This document shows, one piece after another, positions 1 to 7,701 of a stretch of 40,161 bases of DNA. The notes beneath the pieces were generated by a model, which worked only from the letters and a program-made list of their open reading frames with translations, was not told the origin of the DNA and ran no database searches. Positions within the stretch are counted from its first letter, which is position 1; each line of letters begins with the position of its first letter. The position numbers and the translations under genes were made by a program. Source of the stretch: Comamonadaceae bacterium (lineage in GTDB: Bacteria; Pseudomonadota; Gammaproteobacteria; Burkholderiales; Burkholderiaceae_C). Where the stretch lies: positions 1-40,161 of the forward strand of contig CANFLU010000028.1 of NCBI GenBank assembly GCA_947447975.1, read 5' to 3'.

Positions 1-972
1 ACCCTCAGGCGTGGTGAGCACGGATGTTTGGTCCAGTTGCTATTCACGTCCGATCAGGCGCGTATCGAGCATATGCAAGGAAACCAAATTGCCGAAATCA
101 AAACTTCGGTAAATCACGGATTTGTCAGCGCCGGTGCGAATCGGCATCCACTCGTGGTAGGCCTGTAGCGCGGCGGCTTTGCGGGCGGCAAAGGTGCCTT
201 CGGTGCCCTCGGTGTGGTTTTCTGCGCCAGTCATGTAGGTGTCATTGGCAAATTCATGGTCATCCCAAATGGCAATCATTGGCATGCGCGCATGCAGGAG
301 TTTGAGGTTCACATCCGACTTGTACAGCGCATGGCGCGTCCGGTAATCGGACAAGGTCAGAATCTCATTGGCAGGCAGGACATTTCGGCCGAAAACGGCT
401 GGGTTGGGGTATTCGCCATCCTTGTATTCGTAAATATAGTCGCCTAAATGCAAGGCGTACTGAGCATCCGACTTGCTCGCTGCCTCGCCATACACATGGA
501 AATGTCCGTGCGGGTAGCTTGAGCAGGAGAACACCGCCAATTTCACTTCCGCCACGGTTCCAGTGGGCAGCGTTCGCGTTCTTCCGATGGGAGAAATCCA
601 GACATCGGATTTGAAGCGATAGAAATAATCTGTGGCGGGCGCCAAGCCAGCCGCGTCCACCTTCGCAGTAAATGCAGCGGCTTCCAAAGCGGTCGCAGTG
701 CCTGCGCTCACCACGTTTGTAAACGTAGCGTCGGTTGCCACTTCGTAAGTTAGAGCGACCGGGTCATTGGAGTTTTGGTACTTGGCATGCGTCCACAGAA
801 TGACTTTGTTGGAAAGCGGATCGCCACTTGCAACACCGTAATTGAACTGCACCATGTTGGAAGAAGCGCTTCCTCCACCGCAGGCTGACAACAATGTGCC
901 GGTAGCTAATGTGCCGGAAACGGATGCCAGCTTCATGATGAAGCTGCGCCGACTTGAATCTTGAATTGCCAT
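1..972 (-). CDS. phoD: PhoD-type alkaline phosphatase/phosphodiesterase lipoprotein, interrupted by an in-frame stop and cut by the window edge
   Basis: Exported phosphatase of the PhoD family, which releases phosphate from phosphoesters outside the cytoplasm. The N-terminus has a twin-arginine motif (SRRSFIMK, residues 7-14), a hydrophobic stretch and a lipobox-like LLSAC (Cys31), so Tat export and lipidation are likely. The PhoD N-terminal domain begins at NYGVASGDPLSNKVILW. The metallophosphatase part shows FSCSSYPHG, LHLGDYIYEY and WDDHEFANDTY, the metal-binding motifs. The visible frame stops at bases 40-42 (TAG) after DTRLIGRE. The same frame then continues open to base 1 with QLDQTSVLTTPEG. 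PhoD proteins commonly read RLIGRDKQLD here, so the TAG stands at a usual Lys position (AAG to TAG). About 310 residues lie before the stop, while the family is usually 450 or more. The gene is either nonsense-mutated or carries a sequence error. A PHO-box-like site precedes it. Confidence 0.85.
40..42 (-). other. In-frame amber codon inside phoD
   Basis: Reading leftward, the codons are GAA, TAG, CAA, CTG, GAC. Family proteins have a Lys in place of the TAG, and the downstream frame stays open and family-like (QLD) to the window edge. This is a one-base change from AAG. It points to a recent nonsense mutation or a base-call error, not to a natural C-terminus. Confidence 0.75.
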
Positions 973-998
973 ACTGACTCCAGTGAATTGAAGGATTC

Positions 999-1032
999 AC
1001 TGTAGAGCTCAGAAATGACGAAGGTGTGAAAT
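999..1032 (-). promoter_or_regulatory. PHO-box-like site and -10 hexamer before phoD
   Basis: On the minus strand, bases 1032-1015 read ATTTCACACCTTCGTCAT. Split as 7+4+7 this matches 9 of 14 positions of CTGTCAT-N4-CTGTCAT. Exactly 10 bases further on is TACAGT (1004-999), 4 of 6 for a -10 box, the geometry of PhoB-activated promoters. The start codon lies 27 bases beyond. The match alone is weak. It gains weight from similar sites in front of ugd, the GT4 gene and plcP. Confidence 0.35.
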
Positions 1033-1066
1033 TTAACTTAATTGAGTAATTAGCGACAGCCGCTCG

Positions 1067-1933
1067 CTAATGCATGTCTTGCACCGTATGAAGAAGGTAT
1101 TGTTTAAATTCTTCGCCAGTCTCTGCATGGCGCATCGCAAACTCGACGGTAGCTTTCAAGTAGCCCAGCTTGGAACCACAGTCATAGCGTACGCCTTCGT
1201 AGGCATAGGCATAGACCGCTTCATGGGCCAGTAGGTTTTGGATGGCGTCGGTCAATTGGTACTCGCCACCTGCGCCTGGCTTGAGCGCTTGGATGTGCTT
1301 AAAGATAGACGGCGTAAAAATATAGCGCCCTACCACACCCATGTCAGAAGGCGCATCGGCGGGGGCGGGCTTCTCCACGATCTTGGACAATTTGGTGATG
1401 CGGTTTTCAATCGTATGCCCAGCGATCACACCATAAGAGCGGCTCTGCTCCGGGGCTATTTTTTCGACGGCCAATATAGAGCTGCGGTAATGGCGGTAGC
1501 GCTCCACCATTTGTTTGAGCACACCAGGCTGGTGGTCTAGCAAGTCGTCAGCCAAGATCACCGCAAAAGGTTCGTCACCCACTAAATTGGCCGCGCAATT
1601 GACCGCATGGCCCAGGCCCAATGCTTCGGCTTGCCGCACGTAAATGCAGTTCACATGTGCCGGTTTGATGTTTTGCACCAATGCTAATAAGTCAGTTTTG
1701 TTTTTGGATTGAAGTTCATATTCGAGCTCGAAAGACCGATCAAAGTGGTCTTCGATGCTGCGCTTGCTGCGTCCTGTCACAAATATCAATTCGGTAAATC
1801 CGGCCTCTATGGCTTCTTCCACTGCGTACTGGATGAGCGGCTTGTCTACCACGCACAGCATTTCTTTAGGGCTGGCCTTGGTGGCCGGAAGGAAGCGGGT
1901 GCCGAGGCCGGCGACGGGGAAAACAGCTTTCAC
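1067..1933 (-). CDS. galU: UTP-glucose-1-phosphate uridylyltransferase
   Basis: Makes UDP-glucose from UTP and glucose-1-phosphate in the cytosol. The 288-residue protein opens with the nucleotidyltransferase loop AGLGTRFLPATKASPKEML and continues with VVDKPLIQYAVEEAIEAG, VTGRSKRSIEDHFD and the GalU-typical GEYQLTDAI, at normal family length. The start is a GTG at 1933 with an AGGTAG-like ribosome site before it, and the loop directly follows (KAVFPVAGLG). It is divergent from ugd, whose product oxidises UDP-glucose to UDP-glucuronate. The pair therefore supplies both sugar donors for the nearby GT4 glycosyltransferase, for capsule, or for LPS. Function is certain; the pathway it feeds here is inferred. 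Confidence 0.97.
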   Translation of the reverse strand: MKAVFPVAGLGTRFLPATKASPKEMLCVVDKPLIQYAVEEAIEAGFTELIFVTGRSKRSIEDHFDRSFELEYELQSKNKTDLLALVQNIKPAHVNCIYVRQAEALGLGHAVNCAANLVGDEPFAVILADDLLDHQPGVLKQMVERYRHYRSSILAVEKIAPEQSRSYGVIAGHTIENRITKLSKIVEKPAPADAPSDMGVVGRYIFTPSIFKHIQALKPGAGGEYQLTDAIQNLLAHEAVYAYAYEGVRYDCGSKLGYLKATVEFAMRHAETGEEFKQYLLHTVQDMH

Positions 1934-2030
1934 GATGGGGCTACCTCATAGGTTGAGCAGATGCAATATGTCAGAGAGTTTACGTACAAATGGCAATCAG
2001 GCCAGCCTGCTGACGGAGGGGATCATCAAA

Positions 2031-2064
2031 ATTTCATCGTTATGACATGGAATTGCCATATCCA
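2031..2064 (+). promoter_or_regulatory. PHO-box-like site before ugd
   Basis: Bases 2031-2048 read ATTTCATCGTTATGACAT, 10 of 14 matches to CTGTCAT-N4-CTGTCAT. TATCCA (2059-2064) lies 10 bases on, but only its first three bases fit a -10 box. The ugd ATG is at 2098. The site is partly symmetrical, so the reverse orientation (towards galU) scores similarly but has no -10 candidate. This is a tentative call. Confidence 0.3.
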
Positions 2065-2097
2065 ATTCCTAGCATTGCCGCTATCAAAGGGGCAAGC

Positions 2098-3417
2098 ATG
2101 AAGATATCGGTTTTCGGTACAGGGTATGTGGGTTTGGTTCAGGGCGCCGTCCTGGCCGACGCGGGTCACCAAGTGACATGTGTGGACCTGGATGAAAAAA
2201 AGTTGCAGGATTTGCGTGAAGGCGTGATTCCTATTTTTGAGCCGGGTCTAGACTCGATTGTCAAGAATGCCTTTGCCGACGGACGCCTGGTGTTCACCTC
2301 GGATGCGGCGCAGGCGGTCCAACAGGCCGACATCCATTTCATCGCGGTCGGCACCCCGCCTGGCGAAGACGGTAGCGCAGACCTGCGCCATGTGCTGGCG
2401 GTCGCCAAAACCATCGCCAGCCATTTAAGTGGATACGCGGTCATCGTTGATAAATCCACCGTGCCTGTGGGTACCGCAGACCGTGTCAGCGAGATGATTG
2501 CCCAGACGCTCCAGGAGCGCGGCTTAGAGATCGCATTTGACGTGGTGTCGAACCCCGAATTTTTGAAAGAAGGCGCAGCGGTTGCGGATTGCCAGCGCCC
2601 AGACCGCATCGTGATCGGGACGCATAGCGCGCGTGCAGAAAAACTGATGCGCGAACTGTACGAGCCCTTTAACCGGAATCACGACAAAATCATTGTCATG
2701 AGCCCGCGCAGTGCGGAAATGACGAAATACGCTGCCAATTGCATGCTGGCTACGCGCATCAGCCTGATGAATGAAATGGCGATCGTGGCCGAAGGGCTAG
2801 GCGCTGACATTGAGTCCGTGCGGCAAGGCATAGGCAGCGACCAACGCATCGGCTACCACTTTATTTATGCCGGTGCAGGATACGGTGGCAGCTGTTTTCC
2901 GAAAGATATCAGTGCCTTGGTCAAGTCTGCGCAGCAAATTGGCATGGAGCCATTCATCTTGAACGCCGTCGAGGCACGCAACCAAGCGCAAAAACGGGTG
3001 GTTTTTGAAAAGCTGCTAGCGCACTTCCAAGGGAACTTGCGAGGCAAAGTGATCGCCTTATGGGGCCTGGCATTTAAGCCCAATACCGACGATATGCGCG
3101 AAGCGCCCAGCCGCGTGTTGATGGAAGCCTTATGGGAAGCCGGGGCGCGGGTGCAGGCCTATGACCCGGCGGCCATGGAGGAAACCCAGCACCTTTACGG
3201 TACCCGGCCGGACCTCTTGCTTTGCGGAACCAAGGAGGCAGCGATCCAGGAGGCAGATGCACTTGTCATCATGACGGAATGGCGCCAGTTCAAAGCGCCC
3301 GATTTCGATGCCATCAAAGTCGCCCTGAAACAACCCGTCATCTTCGACGGACGCAATTTGTTCGAGCCCGCACGTATGCGTGAGCGCGGCTTCGTGTACC
3401 AGGGCATCGGCCGATGA
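2098..3417 (+). CDS. ugd: UDP-glucose 6-dehydrogenase
   Basis: Oxidises UDP-glucose to UDP-glucuronate with two NAD+. The Rossmann loop FGTGYVGL is at the very N-terminus, STVPVGTADRV and NPEFLKEGAAV follow, and the catalytic cysteine sits in YGGSCFPKD. The C-terminal UDP-binding domain has LWGLAFKPNTDDMREAPS and FDGRNLF. I take the ATG at 2098 (MKISVFGTGYVGL) because AAAGGGG precedes it at good distance and the motif then sits where the family has it. An in-frame ATG at 2047 would add 17 residues unlike the family. That gives 439 residues, the normal length. The stop overlaps the start of the next gene by 4 bases (ATGA), so the two are translationally coupled. galU is divergent upstream. Confidence 0.96.
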   Translation: MKISVFGTGYVGLVQGAVLADAGHQVTCVDLDEKKLQDLREGVIPIFEPGLDSIVKNAFADGRLVFTSDAAQAVQQADIHFIAVGTPPGEDGSADLRHVLAVAKTIASHLSGYAVIVDKSTVPVGTADRVSEMIAQTLQERGLEIAFDVVSNPEFLKEGAAVADCQRPDRIVIGTHSARAEKLMRELYEPFNRNHDKIIVMSPRSAEMTKYAANCMLATRISLMNEMAIVAEGLGADIESVRQGIGSDQRIGYHFIYAGAGYGGSCFPKDISALVKSAQQIGMEPFILNAVEARNQAQKRVVFEKLLAHFQGNLRGKVIALWGLAFKPNTDDMREAPSRVLMEALWEAGARVQAYDPAAMEETQHLYGTRPDLLLCGTKEAAIQEADALVIMTEWRQFKAPDFDAIKVALKQPVIFDGRNLFEPARMRERGFVYQGIGR

Positions 3418-3914
3418 GTGCGGTGCTGGCCCTGATGGCCGATATCCCTTGGCGCGCTCGGCTGGCCAGCATGGTGGCCTGGGTGTTTAACAGCGTGTGC
3501 TTGCTTTTGCTGCCAGTGATGCCTCTTGTCATGAGCCTGTTGCTGCGCGATCTGCGTTTTGTACGCGAATACCGCCTCTACTTACGCAAATTTATCGTCC
3601 ACTTTCAGGCTCTGCGTGAAGGTCCGGTGCAGCACTACCTGGCCGATGTATTCTTGCGCGTGAAGCAAGTACCCGCCCATATCGAAGGTGAATGTATCCA
3701 GTGCGGCAATTGCTGTCTGGACAAGCGCTGTGCTTTTTTGGTACCCATGGGCGAAGGAAAATTGGGCTGTGGAATCTACGGCACCTATCTTCGGCGTTAT
3801 TCCAATTGCGGCTCCTTCCCCCTGCATGCGCATGACATAGCGCGCTACCAATGCCCTAGCTATTTTGTAGTGTCGGCACCCAAGACTATCTGGCTTGGCA
3901 AGGCGCCAGACTAG
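3414..3914 (+). CDS. YkgJ-like cysteine-cluster membrane protein
   Basis: A 166-residue protein whose function I cannot name. Residues of about 20-45 form a hydrophobic membrane segment (VFNSVCLLLLPVMPLVMSLL). The C-terminal half has a cysteine cluster, ECIQCGNCCLDKRCAF, followed by further cysteines in LGCGIYG, SNCGSFP and YQCPSYFV. The CxxCxxCC core is the hallmark of the YkgJ/CxxCxxCC family, thought to bind zinc or an iron-sulfur cluster. It overlaps ugd by 4 bases and so is probably co-transcribed with it. It ends 3 bases before the end of the convergent glycosyltransferase gene. A role in modifying or sensing UDP-sugar or lipid metabolism would be a guess from position only. Confidence 0.8.
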   Translation: MSAVLALMADIPWRARLASMVAWVFNSVCLLLLPVMPLVMSLLLRDLRFVREYRLYLRKFIVHFQALREGPVQHYLADVFLRVKQVPAHIEGECIQCGNCCLDKRCAFLVPMGEGKLGCGIYGTYLRRYSNCGSFPLHAHDIARYQCPSYFVVSAPKTIWLGKAPD

Positions 3915-3917
3915 ACC

Positions 3918-5156
3918 TTAGCGTGCGGCAAGACCGGCAGAGTCCAGTGATGGCAGGCCGGATATTTCTTCTTGCCATACCACTTTGCGTAAGACGGCCT
4001 CGGTAGCCTCCACAATGCTGGGCCAGCCCATGCTGGCCGCCGTCGCTGCGGCGCGCTGACCTATGGCCCGCAGGTTCTCCGGTGCGTTGAGCAAGCTTTG
4101 GGCGGCCATCACGAAACTAGTTTCCGAGTTGGGGTCGGCCAGCATGCCGTTAACACCGGTGCGGATGATGTCGCCGGCGGCTGCGTGGTCGAAGGCCACT
4201 ACCGCCAGCCCTGAGGCCATGGCCTCCAGCGTGACGTTGCCAAAGGTTTCCGTCTTGCTCGCAAATACAAACATATCCGCGCTGGCGTAATGGCGTGCCA
4301 GGTCCTCACCGGTTTGGAAGCCGGCAAATAGGATGCCTTTATCCTGCGCTTGCTCCAATTCGGCGCGCATGGGCCCGTCTCCCACCATCACCAGGCGCAA
4401 ACCTGGCTGCATCTCCTTGGCTGCCTGATAGGTCTTGATGACCAACTGCAAATTCTTTTCGACGGCAATGCGACCTACATACAACATCACCGGGCTCTCA
4501 TCCTGCACGCCCCATCGGGCGCGTAAAGCCAGGTCTCGCTTGGCAGGGGAAAACAATTGCGTTTCCACACCCCGCGGCACCACATGCAAGCCTTGAAAGC
4601 CTTTGCGGCCAAGCTCATGCGCTAGGTTGGCAGTGGGCACCATGGTGGCGTGTGCGCTGTTATGGAACTTCTTCATGTACGCCAAAATCGCGCCGCTGAG
4701 CCATGCCAGGCCGTAATGCTGGCTGTAGGCGTGAAAGTTGGTGCGAAAGTCGGTGCTTACCGGCAGCTTGAGCTTGCGGGCCGCTTGCAGCGCGGACCAG
4801 CCTAGCGGGCCTTCAGTGGCGATATGCACCACATCCGGCCGCTGGCGCGTCCATAGTTTGAGTAATTCGCGCTTGGCAGGCAGGCCCATGCGTAACTGTT
4901 TGTAAAACGGAATCGGAATGCCGCGCACCAATATTTCTTCAAAGTTCGTGGTGTGGTCAGCGGTTTGCCCTGCCTGCTGGCGTGGCCTGACCAGCCACAC
5001 CAGATGCCCACGCTCGCGCAGCCCGAGTACGATTTTGGACAAGGTGTGCGCCACCCCGTTGATATCGGGTGGATAAGTCTCGGTGACGACGGCGATTTTC
5101 AGCGCCGTGTGTGCAGGCGCGATGCGCTCGACTTGGATGGCGGAGGTAGTGCTCAT
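3918..5156 (-). CDS. GT4-family glycosyltransferase, possibly diacylglycerol glycosyltransferase (Agt-like)
   Basis: Retaining GT-B glycosyltransferase of family GT4, 412 residues. The N-domain opens with KIAVVTETYPPDINGVAHTL and has DVVHIATEGPLGWSAL. The C-domain has VMLYVGRIAVEKNLQLVI, VMVGDGPMRAELE and the donor-binding E-x7-E in TETFGNVTLEAMASG. This subgroup includes lipid glycosyltransferases (MgtA, SqdX, Agrobacterium Agt). In alphaproteobacteria such a gene stands next to plcP and makes glucosyl- and glucuronosyl-diacylglycerol when phosphate is short. Here plcP, galU and ugd lie within 6 kb, so that role is a reasonable inference but unproven. I start at the ATG at 5156. A longer frame from a TTG at 5186 would begin inside the candidate -10 box. 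Three PHO-type half-sites lie upstream. Confidence 0.85.
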   Translation of the reverse strand: MSTTSAIQVERIAPAHTALKIAVVTETYPPDINGVAHTLSKIVLGLRERGHLVWLVRPRQQAGQTADHTTNFEEILVRGIPIPFYKQLRMGLPAKRELLKLWTRQRPDVVHIATEGPLGWSALQAARKLKLPVSTDFRTNFHAYSQHYGLAWLSGAILAYMKKFHNSAHATMVPTANLAHELGRKGFQGLHVVPRGVETQLFSPAKRDLALRARWGVQDESPVMLYVGRIAVEKNLQLVIKTYQAAKEMQPGLRLVMVGDGPMRAELEQAQDKGILFAGFQTGEDLARHYASADMFVFASKTETFGNVTLEAMASGLAVVAFDHAAAGDIIRTGVNGMLADPNSETSFVMAAQSLLNAPENLRAIGQRAAATAASMGWPSIVEATEAVLRKVVWQEEISGLPSLDSAGLAAR

Positions 5157-5185
5157 GCTTGCGAATGTCGCAAAGCAATGCAGCA

Positions 5186-5219
5186 ATTTGATGAATATTG
5201 CATGACGTTTTTATGAACC
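5186..5219 (-). promoter_or_regulatory. Triple PHO-type half-site array before the GT4 gene
   Basis: On the plus strand, ATGAA, ATGAC and ATGAA start at 5213, 5202 and 5191, that is three TTCAT/GTCAT half-sites on the minus strand at exact 11-base spacing. The first two form GGTTCATAAAAACGTCAT (5219-5202), 9 of 14 matches to a PHO box. Exactly 10 bases later is TCAAAT (5191-5186), 4 of 6 for a -10 box, 29 bases before the ATG. Three half-sites in phase is stronger evidence than a single box. Confidence 0.5.
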
Positions 5220-5246
5220 ATTGCAAGCGCAGCATCCCGCTTTCCT

Positions 5247-5280
5247 TTGTCATCAAATTTTCATGTAAAAACAGGACATT
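5247..5280 (+). promoter_or_regulatory. PHO-box-like site before the Mpo1-like gene
   Basis: Bases 5247-5264 read TTGTCATCAAATTTTCAT, 11 of 14 matches to CTGTCAT-N4-CTGTCAT, the best in the window. GACATT (5275-5280) follows after 10 bases, with only 3 of 6 matches to a -10 box. The leader would be about 45 bases, ending in AGGAG before the ATG at 5332. It faces away from the GT4 array, so the intergenic region carries two back-to-back sites. Confidence 0.5.
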
Positions 5281-5331
5281 GCGAGGGCTAGGGCGTTTTG
5301 TGCCTAGTGTTTATGTTCATCAGGAGCCCAT

Positions 5332-5946
5332 ATGCAATCCTTTTTTGAAACCGTCGCCACCCAGCGCTGGGACGACCATCGCTATTACCACCATAGCCGC
5401 ATTAACCAGTTTTTGCATTTGATCAGCGCCATTTCTTTTTTGGTGGCCTATGTATTTTTGTTTATTGACCCGGTTGTTTCGGCCCTGGTCGCCTGGTTGG
5501 TTTCTATGACCACGCGCCAAATCGGACACTTCTTTTTCGAGCCCAAAGACTACGACCATGTGAACCAGGCCACCCATGAATACAAAGAAGAAATCAAGGT
5601 CGGCTACAACTTGTTTCGCAAGATTGTGCTACTGAGCGTCTGTGCCGCGATCCCCGTGATCGCCTTCTGGATGCCCGACGCGCTGCAATGGGCTGTGCCT
5701 GAAGCTTACGAAGATACCCCCATCCGTATGACCGCGATGGCCTGGCTGCTTTTAGGCGCTGGCGGTCTGGTGTTCCGCGTGTTGCAATTGTGGAAGCAAG
5801 AAAACCTAATGGCCGGCTTGGCCTGGGGCTACAAGATCATCACCGATCCGGTGCACGACATCAAGATGTACCACAAGGCCCCGCTCTATCTGCTGCGCGG
5901 CCAACTGATTGACCCGATGGACCACGTGAGCGCATCGGGCCACTGA
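5332..5946 (+). CDS. Integral membrane protein, distantly Mpo1/DUF962-like
   Basis: A 204-residue protein with about four membrane segments (near residues 27-60, 97-115, 135-150). The N-terminal half carries YYHHSRINQFLHLI and, after a hydrophobic pair, RQIGHFFFEP. This pattern H-x4-N-x3-H ... GH-x3-E resembles the Mpo1/YGL010w (DUF962) family, whose yeast member is an iron-dependent dioxygenase of fatty-acid alpha-oxidation. The resemblance is from memory of the motif, so the assignment is tentative. The second half, from HEYKEEIKVGYNLFRK on, is not recognised. AGGAG stands at good distance before the ATG. Its promoter region is shared with the divergent GT4 gene and both sides carry PHO-type repeats, which suggests a lipid-related job under phosphate limitation. 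Confidence 0.7.
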   Translation: MQSFFETVATQRWDDHRYYHHSRINQFLHLISAISFLVAYVFLFIDPVVSALVAWLVSMTTRQIGHFFFEPKDYDHVNQATHEYKEEIKVGYNLFRKIVLLSVCAAIPVIAFWMPDALQWAVPEAYEDTPIRMTAMAWLLLGAGGLVFRVLQLWKQENLMAGLAWGYKIITDPVHDIKMYHKAPLYLLRGQLIDPMDHVSASGH

Positions 5947-5949
5947 TCC

Positions 5950-7641
5950 TTAGCGCACCAGGCCGCTGAGCAGCGGCCAGCGCTGCTGCAGCATCTCCTT
6001 GAGCACCTGGCGGCGGATAGCGCGATGCGACAGCGCTGCATCGTTCCACCACCAGGCATGCGATTGCATGGCCAGGGTAGCCGCTACAAAACGTTCGCAA
6101 AACAAATCGAAGGTCTGGTCATCAAAGTTGAAACTGAAAATCATGCGGCCAGAGCCTACCCAACTCAGGGCAATGCCTTGCTCCCGCAAATAGTATTGCA
6201 GCAGCCAGTGGTAGCGGCCCGGCTGCTCGAATACCACGGCCCACACACTTTCCATGCCACGCACCCGCACGGGCACACCCGCGTCTTGCAGACGCTGGTT
6301 CAGCTGGGCTTGCCGCCCATTCCAAAGAGCCGAAGCGTTGGCGTATACCGATTGCACTTCGGGTGTTTCGATATAGTGCAAAAACACGTTCATGGCACAC
6401 ATGACGTAGGGATGTGCGTTGAAGGTGCCGCGAGCAAAACAGATGTCGCCCGGCCGGTCATCGCCAAAACGTTTCATCCAGCGGCTTTGGCCACACACAA
6501 CGCCGACCGGCAAACCGCCGCCCAGTGTTTTGCCATACGTCACCATATCGGCACGCACACCAAAGTATTCCTGGGCGCCGCCATGGGCCAGCCTGAAGCC
6601 CAAAAACACCTCATCCAAAATCAACGCAATACCTTTTTCGGTACACACGGCACGCAGCGTTTGCAACCATTGGCGGTAGGCCTCTTTGTCGTAGCCCACG
6701 CTGCGTCCGCCGTCCATCAAGGTGGCATCCGTCGGCGCGGCACGGTTGGGGTGCAGCGCTTGCAAGGGGTTGATCAGCACGCAGGCAATGTCATTGCGGT
6801 TGCGCAACACGCGCAAGGTGTTGGCGTGCATTTCATTGAGCGTCAGCGTATCGCTCGAAGGCGGCATGGGGTTGCCCGGCCCAGGCTGCACATCGTCCCA
6901 CCAGCCATGGTAAGCACCGGTGAAGCGCACTACCTTGCGCCGGCCACTGTGGTAGCGCGCCATACGCACTGCTTGCATCACTGCCTCGGTGCCGGACATG
7001 TGGAAAGAAACCTCCTGCTGCCCGGAGATGCGGCACAGGCGCTCCACGTTGTCGCGCACCACCGGGTGGTAGGCACCCAGCGTGGGCCCCAGGGTTTCGG
7101 CCATGGCCGAGCCCTTACGGATGCAGTCTTTGTAAAAGTCCAGCCCAAACAGGTTGACGCCGTAGGAGCCGGTCACATCAATATGGCGCTTGCCGTCCAT
7201 ATCGGTCAACCACACGCCTTCGCTGGACTGCCAGAAGTTGCCGGTTTTCACATACCGGTACAGCACCTCACGGAACTGGTAGGGCACCCGGATCTGGCTG
7301 ATCAGCTGCATGTCCGACACCATGGTTTTGGTGGCATCGGTGTGCGCGATGGTCAGCGGGCTGCTTTCGCGCAATTGCGTACCCAGGCGTGCCAGGGCCG
7401 TTTTCCGTTGCGCAGCCACCGCGGTTGGTGCACCGTCAACCGCGAACCAGGCCGCCTCGTCGTAGCTATACGCCGGCAACCAATGCGCCATGCGTTTGGC
7501 CATGCGCAAATGCCCGCCCAAAGACGGGTGCTTGGCCAGGGACAGTTCCAAGCGCTGCTTGGCCCGCCCCGCCACCACCACCGCCGCGCCTGCGCCAACG
7601 GCCCATGTCAGCCATTGAACCATTTCGCCAGAAGTTTGCAT
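5950..7641 (-). CDS. Class III PLP aminotransferase, glutamate-1-semialdehyde aminomutase-like, with N-terminal membrane anchor
   Basis: 563 residues, longer than HemL (about 430). The first 130 residues are extra: a hydrophobic stretch (WLTWAVGAGAAVVVAG) and an unrecognised segment. The aminotransferase domain then runs from about residue 125: GVWLTDMDGKRHIDVTGSYG, MSGTEAVMQAVRMAR, FTGAYHGWWDDVQPG, LILDEVFLGFRLA, and the PLP lysine in TYGKTLGGGLPVGVV. HemL proteins share this plan but lack the membrane anchor, and hemL itself is not normally placed beside lipid genes. It is divergent from a phosphatidylserine decarboxylase with 50 bases between, and sits among glycolipid/phospholipid genes. 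It may therefore aminate or rearrange a membrane-bound substrate. That is inference; the substrate is unknown. AAGGAAAG precedes the ATG. Confidence 0.88.
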   Translation of the reverse strand: MQTSGEMVQWLTWAVGAGAAVVVAGRAKQRLELSLAKHPSLGGHLRMAKRMAHWLPAYSYDEAAWFAVDGAPTAVAAQRKTALARLGTQLRESSPLTIAHTDATKTMVSDMQLISQIRVPYQFREVLYRYVKTGNFWQSSEGVWLTDMDGKRHIDVTGSYGVNLFGLDFYKDCIRKGSAMAETLGPTLGAYHPVVRDNVERLCRISGQQEVSFHMSGTEAVMQAVRMARYHSGRRKVVRFTGAYHGWWDDVQPGPGNPMPPSSDTLTLNEMHANTLRVLRNRNDIACVLINPLQALHPNRAAPTDATLMDGGRSVGYDKEAYRQWLQTLRAVCTEKGIALILDEVFLGFRLAHGGAQEYFGVRADMVTYGKTLGGGLPVGVVCGQSRWMKRFGDDRPGDICFARGTFNAHPYVMCAMNVFLHYIETPEVQSVYANASALWNGRQAQLNQRLQDAGVPVRVRGMESVWAVVFEQPGRYHWLLQYYLREQGIALSWVGSGRMIFSFNFDDQTFDLFCERFVAATLAMQSHAWWWNDAALSHRAIRRQVLKEMLQQRWPLLSGLVR

Positions 7642-7667
7642 ACGACTTCACTTTCCTTAAAAACTCC

Positions 7668-7701
7668 TTTGTATGACCTTACGGTTAAAGAATGATGACT
7701 A
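7668..7701 (-). promoter_or_regulatory. Weak PHO-box-like site before the aminotransferase
   Basis: Minus-strand bases 7701-7684 read TAGTCATCATTCTTTAAC (9 of 14) with TACAAA (7673-7668, 4 of 6 for -10) exactly 10 bases on. It overlaps the start of the divergent psd gene. This is the weakest of the series and could be chance. Confidence 0.2.

Noticed and set aside
2031..2048. PHO-like site read towards galU
   Set aside because: The reverse orientation scores similarly, but the -10 position reads CCCTCC, so only the ugd direction is kept.
5157..5186. Upstream TTG start for the GT4 gene
   Set aside because: It adds ten residues without family likeness and would fall within the proposed -10 box.
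6025..7695. 556-codon open frame on the plus strand opposite the aminotransferase
   Set aside because: Its translation is His/Gln/Ala-rich and matches no family. It mirrors the codon pattern of the clear aminotransferase gene on the other strand.
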